In this document: positions 8,286 through 15,670 of the stretch, one piece after another
How the letters are laid out: every line of letters begins with the position of its first letter
Position numbering within the stretch: position 1 is the stretch's first letter
Assembly (NCBI GenBank): GCA_934725735.1
Contig: CAKVCP010000019.1
Location: 1 to 25,846, forward strand
Reading direction: 5' to 3'
From: an uncultured Thermoguttaceae bacterium
GTDB lineage: Bacteria > Planctomycetota > Planctomycetia > Pirellulales > Thermoguttaceae
DNA length: 25,846 nt
Position numbers and translations under genes: made by a program
Notes under the pieces: model-generated
Database searches by the model: none
Told to the model about the DNA's origin: nothing
The model's input: only the letters and a program-made list of their open reading frames with translations

Positions 8286-9170
8286 ATGGCTGATAATGAA
8301 GGCAATATTGACGCGAAAGATTTTGGCGTCGGCGTTCCGCAGGTTCAGGAACAGTTCTTCCTCAAGGGTAACGAAAACGCGTGCTACGGTATTAAGTCCC
8401 GTCTTTCTCAGATCTTCTGCAAGAAGTCTGGTCGCACGGTCATGCTCGCGTTCGATCACGGTTTCATCATGGGACCGACCTCCGGTTTGGAACGCATCGA
8501 CCTCTCGATTAAACCTTTGATCGAATACTCCGACTGCATCATGTGCACGCGCGGTATCCTCCGCACGGTGATTCCCCCGACGATCAACAAGCCGATTTCT
8601 TTCCGCGCCGACGCCGGTTCCACGATTCTTACGAGCCTTAACGACGAATCCCTCGTGGATATCGAAGAAGCGATTCGTTTGAACGTTCAGCTCCTCGCGG
8701 TCATGGTCGCGATCGGCGATCCGGATCACGAAGGTCTTACGATCCGCAACCTCGCGAAGACGGTCGACCTTGGCTGCCGTTACGGTATTCCGACCCTCGG
8801 CGTCACCGCCGTCGGTAAGAACTTGACTCGCGACGCGCGTTACCTGAGCCTCGCGACGCGCGTTTGCGCTGAAAACGGCGCCAACGTCGTCAAGACCTAC
8901 TACTGCGACGAAAAGTTCGAACAGGTCACCAACGCGTGCCCCGTCCCGATCGTCATCGCCGGCGGTAAGAAGCTTCCGGAACGCGACGCGCTCCAGCTCG
9001 CGAAGAACGCGATCGATAAGGGCGCCGCGGGCGTCGATATGGGCCGCAACATCTTCCAAGCGGACTCCCCGATCGGCATGCTCCTCGCCGTTCGCGAAAT
9101 CGTCCACAACAACGCGACCGTCGATCAGGCGTTCGATTGCTACGAAACCTACAAGAATCAGGCCAAGTGA
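8286..9170 (+). CDS. lsrF: LsrF-like class I aldolase/thiolase
   Basis: A 294-residue protein that matches remembered E. coli LsrF (291 residues) along nearly its whole length, including VMLAFDHG, GPTSGLERID, MCTRGILR, VPIVIAGGKKLPER and GVDMGRNIFQ. K203 in VVKTYY falls at the same number as the Schiff-base lysine reported for LsrF. LsrF transfers an acetyl group from a phosphorylated AI-2 derivative (3-hydroxy-5-phosphonooxypentane-2,4-dione) to CoA, giving DHAP and acetyl-CoA. The superfamily also includes DhnA-type fructose-bisphosphate aldolases, but similarity to LsrF is much closer. AAGGA lies about 10 bases before the ATG. It is the third gene of the kinase cluster and is closed by a strong terminator. 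The gene uses mostly C-ending or GGT codons, suggesting good expression. No lsrK, lsrG, lsr transporter or luxS is visible here. Confidence 0.9.
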   Translation: MADNEGNIDAKDFGVGVPQVQEQFFLKGNENACYGIKSRLSQIFCKKSGRTVMLAFDHGFIMGPTSGLERIDLSIKPLIEYSDCIMCTRGILRTVIPPTINKPISFRADAGSTILTSLNDESLVDIEEAIRLNVQLLAVMVAIGDPDHEGLTIRNLAKTVDLGCRYGIPTLGVTAVGKNLTRDARYLSLATRVCAENGANVVKTYYCDEKFEQVTNACPVPIVIAGGKKLPERDALQLAKNAIDKGAAGVDMGRNIFQADSPIGMLLAVREIVHNNATVDQAFDCYETYKNQAK

Positions 9171-9199
9171 GATTCTCCCTTGAGTCGATCATAAAAGAG

Positions 9200-9229
9200 A
9201 CTTCCTTCGTCTTCGGAGGGAGTTTTTTT
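9200..9229 (+). terminator. Intrinsic terminator after the lsrF-like gene, probably bidirectional
   Basis: A ten-pair stem (9200-9209 with 9214-9223, two G-T pairs, TCTT loop) is followed by seven T and then further T-rich sequence. On the minus strand the same stem is followed by CTCTTTTAT, so it may also end transcription of the convergent acetyltransferase gene. Confidence 0.85.
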
Positions 9230-9257
9230 ATTTTCTTATGTAGGGAAACGCCTTCCG

Positions 9258-9719
9258 CTAACGGAGCGTCTTTTCCATGACAAAATTGACAAGACGGATC
9301 CCTTTGCGTTCGACTTCCTGCCTTTTTACGACGCGATATCCGCGTCCTTCGAAGAACGGTTTCGCGGTAATCGACGCGTGGGTCGTGATTTTCGCCGACT
9401 CGACGACGCTTTCCAACGCGTCGCAGAGGGTCGTCGCAATCCCCCGGCGCAGACGATCGCCGCGAACGTAGAGTCGGTCGAGATATCCGGAGACGTCGAC
9501 GTCGCCGAATCCGACGATCCTTTCCCCCTCGGTCGCAACGAGGGCGCGTTTCCCCTTAAAAGAACGATCCCATTCGTTCAAATCGCGATTGCGCGGCGCC
9601 CACGCGTCGACTTGCGCCTGATCGTAGTCGCCAAGATTGACCGAACGTATGGTCTCGTAAAAGAGGGCCGCAGTTTCTTGCGCGTCGGCGGAGCGATATT
9701 CCCGCAGCGTTGTTTTCAT
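9258..9719 (-). CDS. GNAT-family N-acetyltransferase
   Basis: A 153-residue single-domain GNAT protein. The acetyl-CoA-binding motif A is LRRGIATTLCDALE (about residues 90-103), preceded by the strand LDRLYV and followed by FFEGRGYRVVKRQ, the usual end of the fold. The N-terminal stretch YDQAQVDAWAP resembles the YafP-type subgroup. It would transfer an acetyl group from acetyl-CoA to an amine; the acceptor cannot be told from sequence. AAAGGA lies about nine bases upstream of the ATG. It is downstream of tyrS on the same strand with a 115-base gap containing a hairpin, so it may have weak read-through or its own promoter. No membrane or signal segment is seen. Confidence 0.88.
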   Translation of the reverse strand: MKTTLREYRSADAQETAALFYETIRSVNLGDYDQAQVDAWAPRNRDLNEWDRSFKGKRALVATEGERIVGFGDVDVSGYLDRLYVRGDRLRRGIATTLCDALESVVESAKITTHASITAKPFFEGRGYRVVKRQEVERKGIRLVNFVMEKTLR

Positions 9720-9769
9720 CTTTTCGATCCTTTCTTTTGCGAATGATTCGCCGTCTCAAGAAATGAGGA

Positions 9770-9799
9770 ACGCCCCCAATTTGGCCAACTTGAGGGCGT
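9770..9799 (-). terminator. Hairpin after tyrS, probable weak terminator
   Basis: An inverted repeat ACGCCCCCAA / TTGAGGGCGT pairs over ten positions with one mismatch, and the inner part can pair further around TTGGCCAA. On the minus strand it is followed by TCCTCATTTCTT, only a modest T tract. The position, 36 bases after the tyrS stop, fits a terminator or an intercistronic stabilising hairpin. Confidence 0.45.
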
Positions 9800-9834
9800 C
9801 GATATTTGGAAACTCTTTGCGCGAAGGGCGTGGA

Positions 9835-11118
<1,284 letters not shown>

Positions 11119-11166
11119 TGGTAGGGCGCCTTTCAGGTGAAAATCTAGTAAAACTAACTGGTGTTT

Positions 11167-11194
11167 ATTCTAGCGTGAACGTCTAAATTGTAAA
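11167..11194 (-). promoter_or_regulatory. Candidate tyrS promoter
   Basis: On the minus strand TTTACA and TAGAAT are spaced by 16 bases, close to the sigma70 consensus. The implied leader is about 40 bases, with the AAAGG ribosome-binding site near the ATG at 11118. Confidence 0.4.
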
Positions 11195-11376
11195 CGGGCG
11201 CAAAGACCGTTCGCGTCGTCGTTAAATAGAGACGCGATGGCGTCGAAGTTGCATTTGCGGGGATAGTGATTCTCGCCCCCTTTGCGGGGCCTGATATAAG
11301 GATATGATATTTGAGAGGCGCGAATATCGCGCTAGAGAGACCTTTATTGGTCGAAATATTCGGAGATAAGAGAAAA

Positions 11377-12480
11377 ATGGGATGGCAGTATAGCGAGAAG
11401 ACGAAGCGTCTTTTTATGGACGCGGTTCAAGGCAAGTCTGGAACGCATGTCGGAGAGCTTGAAAACGCGGACGGCGTGGGGGAACACGGATCTGTGGCGT
11501 GCGGAGACGCGCTCAAATTCATGTTCCGGGTCGAGCGCAACGAGGACGATCCGACGCGCGATCGAATCGTCGAGGCGAAGTTCTTGACCTTTGGATGCAC
11601 GTCGGCGATCGCCGCGTCGGAGGCGCTCTGCCGCATTATTGAGGAGCGCGGTCTCACTCCGATCGAGGCGCTGAAGGTGACGAATCAGGATATCGTCGAT
11701 TATCTCGAAGGACTCCCGACGCAGAAGATCCACTGCTCGGTGATGGGCGCCGAGGCGCTTGAGACGGCGGTTTTTGACTGGGCTTCGAAACGCGGGGTCG
11801 ACATGGCCGCGCTGGGAATCAAGCAGGCGAACGTCGACGAACATGAAGGTCGGCTGATCTGCAAGTGCTTCGGGATCACGGAGCCGTACCTTCGCCGTAA
11901 GATTAAAGAGCTTTCCCTCAAGACGGTCGACGACGTGACGGGCGCGATCAAGGCAGGCGGGGCGTGCGGAACGTGTCGCGGCGAGATTCAGGACGTTTTG
12001 AACGAGATTTGGGCGGCTCAGTCGTGCGGATGCGATTCGAATAAGGGCGCGCGCGAAGAGGCGTCGACCTGCTCGACGGGCGTCGAACCGGCACAGACGC
12101 CCGAAGCTCCCGTAGCGGCGTCGACGACGAACGCGCTTCCGTCCCTCACGACGGTCGTCGCGAATAAATCGGGGGAATATGTCGAACAGCCCCAGCTCAA
12201 CGCAGCGGAGAGCGGCGAGGATCGCAGCGCGGAATATGCGAGCGCCTCCCCTTATAAGAGAGCGAAACTCATCGAAGAAACGATCGAAACGGAGATTCGT
12301 CCGGTTCTCCGTCGCGACGGGGGCGATCTTGAAATCGTCGACGTCAAAGATAATCTTGTTTACGTCTCCCTCACGGGGGCGTGCGAAAGTTGCGACTCCG
12401 CGTCGACGACGATCGAACTTCTCGTCGCCGCCGTGTTGCAGAGCCGTCTCGATCCGTCGATCGAAGTGATTCCTCTCTGA
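11377..12480 (+). CDS. nifU: NifU-type iron-sulfur cluster scaffold, three-domain form
   Basis: The 367-residue protein has the complete modular NifU architecture. The N-terminal IscU-like scaffold has cysteines C42, C74 and C120. A central BFD-like [2Fe-2S] domain has C162, C164, C197 and C200 in C-x-C and C-x-x-C pairs. A linker of about 90 residues rich in Ala, Ser and Glu leads to a C-terminal Nfu domain with RRDGGDLEIVDV and the cluster-binding pair C336/C339. It assembles Fe-S clusters and passes them to apoproteins, normally with a NifS cysteine desulfurase. I chose the ATG at 11377, with GGAGA upstream, because the protein then begins WQYSEKTKRLFMDAV as in other NifU proteins. No nifS or nitrogenase gene is in the window, so it is probably a housekeeping system. 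It is closed by a terminator. Confidence 0.95.
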   Translation: MGWQYSEKTKRLFMDAVQGKSGTHVGELENADGVGEHGSVACGDALKFMFRVERNEDDPTRDRIVEAKFLTFGCTSAIAASEALCRIIEERGLTPIEALKVTNQDIVDYLEGLPTQKIHCSVMGAEALETAVFDWASKRGVDMAALGIKQANVDEHEGRLICKCFGITEPYLRRKIKELSLKTVDDVTGAIKAGGACGTCRGEIQDVLNEIWAAQSCGCDSNKGAREEASTCSTGVEPAQTPEAPVAASTTNALPSLTTVVANKSGEYVEQPQLNAAESGEDRSAEYASASPYKRAKLIEETIETEIRPVLRRDGGDLEIVDVKDNLVYVSLTGACESCDSASTTIELLVAAVLQSRLDPSIEVIPL

Positions 12481-12506
12481 GCGCTCGATAGAGCCGAATA
12501 CAACGA

Positions 12507-12538
12507 AGGGCGTCTCCCACTCCGGAGCGCCCTTTTTT
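12507..12538 (+). terminator. Intrinsic terminator of nifU
   Basis: A stem AGGGCG/CGCCCT, extended inward with one bulge to 10 pairs (12507-12533), is followed by six T at 12533-12538. It sits between the convergent nifU and barrel genes and may act in both directions, though the minus-strand T tract is weak. Confidence 0.85.
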
Positions 12539-12553
12539 CGTATCCCTCGCGAT

Positions 12554-13732
12554 TCAAAACTTCTTGTTGAAGCCCGTAAAGATTAGATATTCCGAATACT
12601 CCTTGGCAAAAACGACGTCGTATTGGATATACAAATCCAGAGTGTCTCGAAGCGCGGCCTCGAGTCCGCCCCCTAGGTCGAGTCGATCTCGCGCCATCTT
12701 ATGCGCCCCGTAACGCATCGCGATCGGAAAAGGAGACGATTCCCCCGCGGTGTAAATCTCCCTCTTGCCGAATTCATGCGCCCACGAGGCGAGGAGATAC
12801 GGTTTGAGGGTGGCGAGGGGCGTGGCGTGTTCCCAGCTGACGCGCGAGCCAAGCTTGGCGCGGAACGACGAGTCGGCGAAGCTTGTCGTGTAGTCCTTCG
12901 TTCTAAGGAACGCTTCCGCGCCGCGCGGTTCGTTCAGCGTTAGGACGCGGAAATTGACGAAGGGGTCGATTCGCGTGTATCCCTTGTCGAAACGCGCCCC
13001 GAACTCAAAATCCAAAAGCCACTGCGAGGACGTGAACTTATTGCGCGCCCCCGTCGCGTACTCGAATTGATCGACCCAGTTGCGCCCTATTCCAAACAAC
13101 GCGTCGAAGCGCCACAACGCCCCGTAAACCCCGAGTCGCAGATTCCCCGCCAAAGAGTCGATCGATTCCGAATATGCGCCCCCGTTCTTAGGCTTAACCG
13201 TCGTCGACGCGCCATGTACTCCGTAACCGATGACCCCGTGATCGAGGACGTTCCAATCCCCTCCTAGCCCGCCGCCCCACGATTTAGCGTTGAATCCCGG
13301 CTGGTCGTTCCTCGAGTTCTTGGCGTCTTGGCGCGCGATCGAGCCGTCCAGGTAGCCGAAAACGCGCTTTCCGTAAGGGGCGATCTTCAAACTCGACATG
13401 TTCAGGGCGCGATAGACGTATTCGGTCGCAACGTCGTCTTCCAAGAGAGGATTTGGAACGAACGAGGAGGGGGACGGCGTTGGTAAGTCGTCTAAAGAAG
13501 GGACGACGTCCTCAATCGGGGTTTCAAGAGGCAAAAAGATCGGCGGGGAGTCAATTGCAAAGAGAGGCGCGACGTTCGAATCCTCGGGGGCTTCGTCGAT
13601 CCAGCGCCACCTTCCGTCGTTGGCGATTTGCTGGGCGCGTAGTTGCGCGATCGGGGCAAGAGCGACGAATAGAGCCGCGGCGCCAATGAGAACCCATAGG
13701 GTCTTTGGTCGGTTCTTCTTAGGGTGCGTCAC
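12554..13732 (-). CDS. Autotransporter-type outer-membrane beta-barrel protein
   Basis: A 392-residue protein with an N-terminal signal segment (LWVLIGAAALFVALAP, about residues 12-27). A proline- and acid-rich stretch runs to about residue 105. Residues from about 125 to the end show alternating hydrophobic/polar strands rich in Gly, Tyr and Phe, ending in a terminal phenylalanine (FTGFNKKF) as in barrels inserted by BamA. The barrel of roughly 260 residues fits the autotransporter translocator domain; the passenger would be unusually short. The start is a GTG at 13732 with AAAAGGA seven bases upstream; no ATG fits. It lies 57 bases downstream of the membrane-anchored protein gene on the same strand, so the two are probably one operon. 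Function beyond outer-membrane location is unknown. Confidence 0.8.
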   Translation of the reverse strand: MTHPKKNRPKTLWVLIGAAALFVALAPIAQLRAQQIANDGRWRWIDEAPEDSNVAPLFAIDSPPIFLPLETPIEDVVPSLDDLPTPSPSSFVPNPLLEDDVATEYVYRALNMSSLKIAPYGKRVFGYLDGSIARQDAKNSRNDQPGFNAKSWGGGLGGDWNVLDHGVIGYGVHGASTTVKPKNGGAYSESIDSLAGNLRLGVYGALWRFDALFGIGRNWVDQFEYATGARNKFTSSQWLLDFEFGARFDKGYTRIDPFVNFRVLTLNEPRGAEAFLRTKDYTTSFADSSFRAKLGSRVSWEHATPLATLKPYLLASWAHEFGKREIYTAGESSPFPIAMRYGAHKMARDRLDLGGGLEAALRDTLDLYIQYDVVFAKEYSEYLIFTGFNKKF

Positions 13733-13789
13733 AGTCTTATCCTTTTGTCGTCGATCGAGCGGTGAGAGAGGTTCGTAAAGCGCTTTCGA

Positions 13790-14395
13790 TTAGTTAGCGT
13801 AATTTACGGCGTTTCTGACGCCTTGATTTGGCGCGGCGTTTGCGCTTCGGGTCGCGGCGACTTGCGCGACGTTCGCTTGGCGCGGCGGCGTCGGCTTGTT
13901 GAAAATCGCTTGCGCTTCCGCGTATCCGTCGGCGCAGTTCTTCGAGAGGACGCAGCCGCGCTCGGCCGCGTCGAAGCCGATCGTGACGGAATGATTTTCT
14001 TTCGGACTCTTGATATAGAGATAAGCGCCCCCTTCGTCATTGACGCCGAGTTCGCCAAAGACGGGCGAGTTCGGACGGAACGGGTCTTCCGGGGTGGTTT
14101 GGATTTGTCGGCTTGTCATCTTCCATGCGCCGACGTTTTCGGCATAGAGTCCCTTCTGGGCGTAGATCGAACCGTTTCGAATTTCAACCAAAGGTTCGCG
14201 CGTTTGGGAATCGACGAGGGTGAAGACGTCGCCGACGATGAGACGCTCGACCTCAATTTCGTCCGCTTTAAGAGCGTTAGTCCCAGTGTTCACGAGATTT
14301 GCCGCCCCCGACGCCGAAGAAAGATACCATGTGGTTCCAATGGCCGCCAAAGCGCCGACGATCGCGGAAATAAACGTGTTGATAAAGGCTGACAT
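13790..14395 (-). CDS. Membrane-anchored protein of unknown function
   Basis: I do not recognise a named family. The 201-residue protein starts with a single hydrophobic segment (residues 5-25, FINTFISAIVGALAAIGTTW) that looks like an uncleaved anchor. The rest, outside the cytoplasm by prediction, is a series of short beta-like stretches such as IEVERLIV, FTLVDSQTREPLVEI and GGAYLYIKS. This layout recalls planctomycete proteins with repeated phrases like 'L-V-D-x-x-G-x-x-R-A-E-L', but the match is loose. Two cysteines (in RGCVLSKNCAD) could form a disulfide. The start is the ATG at 14395, with AGGGA about ten bases upstream; the frame is open further back to 14596, but the extra part is basic and not protein-like. 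It is the first gene of a likely pair with the outer-membrane barrel. Confidence 0.7.
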   Translation of the reverse strand: MSAFINTFISAIVGALAAIGTTWYLSSASGAANLVNTGTNALKADEIEVERLIVGDVFTLVDSQTREPLVEIRNGSIYAQKGLYAENVGAWKMTSRQIQTTPEDPFRPNSPVFGELGVNDEGGAYLYIKSPKENHSVTIGFDAAERGCVLSKNCADGYAEAQAIFNKPTPPRQANVAQVAATRSANAAPNQGVRNAVNYAN

Positions 14396-14578
14396 GAATA
14401 ACGATCCCTGTAAAACGTCCAAATAGAGGCGCGCCTCAATGCGCGCAGGGGAATAGTAGACACTTTCGCGCGGCGACGCAAGGCGACTTTCAGGACGCGC
14501 GCTCCCGTCCTTGTCGCGTTTCGCGGAGCTGTATAATGAAAATATACGACGTTTTGCACAGGGAGAATCGCTAGAATT

Positions 14579-15397
14579 ATGAAAAAGCCAACCCAAGAAT
14601 TTTTACGGCGAAATCTTACGCTACTTGGATTTCTCTATTTCCTTTTCATGGCGTACATGCTCCTCAGCCCTCTTCCCCCGACGAGTTATATTCCCGACTA
14701 TACGTTTTCGATCATTCATTTTTTGGCGTTCACCCTTCTGGGGCTTTTCGTCGGTTTTTCGCGGCGGCGTTGGAACGTCTGGGGCTGGGCCGTTCTCCTT
14801 GTGATTTGGGGCGTCGGGTCGGAGTTTCTCCAGCGTTATACGGGGCGTTTTTGCGAAGTAGGGGACATGATTCAGAACGCGGTGGGCTCGAACTTTGGGC
14901 TTTGGATCGCGACGCTCCTTTGCGGGCGTTTCTACGCGCTTTTCCCGCAGGACGTCGGATCGTCGCGACCGAGCGCGATAGCGATTCTCTTTAAGCCGGG
15001 CTCCGACGGATCGATCGGGAATCGCGAGACGCTCGTGATTCGCCGATCGCAGCGCGTCGTGGCGCCGGGAGCGGTCTGCTTTCCCGGCGGGGGCCTCGAA
15101 GCCGGGGAGAGTCCCGAGGAGGCGGCGCGTCGCGAGTTTGCCGAGGAAGTGGGGCTCGACGTGCGCGTCGTTAAGAGGATCGCGGAGAATCAGACGCCCG
15201 CGGGCGCTCCCCTGTATTGGTTTGTGGTGGAGTGCGTCGACGAGGCGCAGGCGCTCGAGAAGTTGCATGTGCGACGCGCGGAGGTCGCGAGTTACGAATG
15301 GCGCGCCCTCTCCGAGCTGCTTGTCGACAAGGATTTTTTGGCGAATAACTTGGCGATCGTGCGAAAGATCGTTTCGGGGGAAATTTCGGTCGATTAG
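14579..15397 (+). CDS. VanZ-like membrane domain fused to a Nudix hydrolase
   Basis: The 272-residue protein joins two domains rarely seen together. Residues 1-125 form a VanZ-like domain with about four membrane segments and the conserved ending SEFLQRYTGRFCEVGDMIQN followed by a Gly-rich last helix. Residues 130-272 are a Nudix domain; the Nudix box G171-L193 fits G-x5-E-x7-R-E-U-x-E-E-x-G-U exactly, with REFAEEVGL at its end. The Nudix part should cleave a nucleoside diphosphate linked to another group and would be held at the inner membrane. VanZ-family proteins are linked to teicoplanin resistance and to lipid or envelope functions, mostly undefined. An AGGGAG lies about 13 bases upstream, rather far. 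It is divergent from the anchored-protein gene and is followed by a terminator. Confidence 0.88.
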   Translation: MKKPTQEFLRRNLTLLGFLYFLFMAYMLLSPLPPTSYIPDYTFSIIHFLAFTLLGLFVGFSRRRWNVWGWAVLLVIWGVGSEFLQRYTGRFCEVGDMIQNAVGSNFGLWIATLLCGRFYALFPQDVGSSRPSAIAILFKPGSDGSIGNRETLVIRRSQRVVAPGAVCFPGGGLEAGESPEEAARREFAEEVGLDVRVVKRIAENQTPAGAPLYWFVVECVDEAQALEKLHVRRAEVASYEWRALSELLVDKDFLANNLAIVRKIVSGEISVD

Positions 15398-15433
15398 AGC
15401 GTTGCGGTTTAAGAACGTTTGACGGCGACGAGA

Positions 15434-15465
15434 GCAAACGCGCGGAGCGTCTGCTTTTATTTTTA
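15434..15465 (+). terminator. Intrinsic terminator after the VanZ-Nudix gene
   Basis: An eight-position stem (15434-15441 with 15447-15454, one mismatch, GCGGA loop) is followed by TTTTATTTTTATT. It lies 37 bases after the stop codon. Confidence 0.75.
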
Positions 15466-15490
15466 TTGTCGATCGCGCGTTTTGTGTCGG

Positions 15491-15571
15491 TTGGGTAAAA
15501 TTGCGAGATTGACGAAAATGTGACAGGGTTGGTAAAAAATACTTGCAGAATGTTAGTTGTTTGGGTAAAAT
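15491..15571 (+). repeat. Two direct copies of TTGGGTAAAAT, 70 bases apart
   Basis: The 11-base sequence occurs exactly at 15491-15501 and 15561-15571, upstream of the metzincin gene. The second copy contains the putative -10 box. It may be a regulator site or a duplicated promoter element; chance is not excluded in this AT-rich stretch. Confidence 0.45.
15543..15571 (+). promoter_or_regulatory. Candidate promoter of the metzincin gene
   Basis: TTGCAG and TAAAAT are spaced by exactly 17 bases in an AT-rich interval. This is the best promoter match in the window. The implied leader is about 90 bases before the ATG at 15671. Confidence 0.55.
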
Positions 15572-15670
15572 AATGAGGTTAGAAAAGAAAGTTGCGCGCG
15601 AATTTTCGAAATTTGCGGCGACTGAATCATAGTATGCGCCCTTTGAGGGGCGTTGACACGAGGTCTTTCA

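Noticed and set aside
6543..9107. Minus-strand frames at 6543-7166, 7296-8219 and 8280-9107
   Set aside because: They are antisense shadows of the dhaK-, dhaL- and lsrF-like genes, with no motifs or ribosome-binding sites.
11274..11290. GCCCC/GGGGC hairpin in the tyrS-nifU divergent region, considered as a riboswitch or terminator
   Set aside because: The stem is only five pairs with no T run and no further conserved structure; it may be chance in GC-rich DNA.
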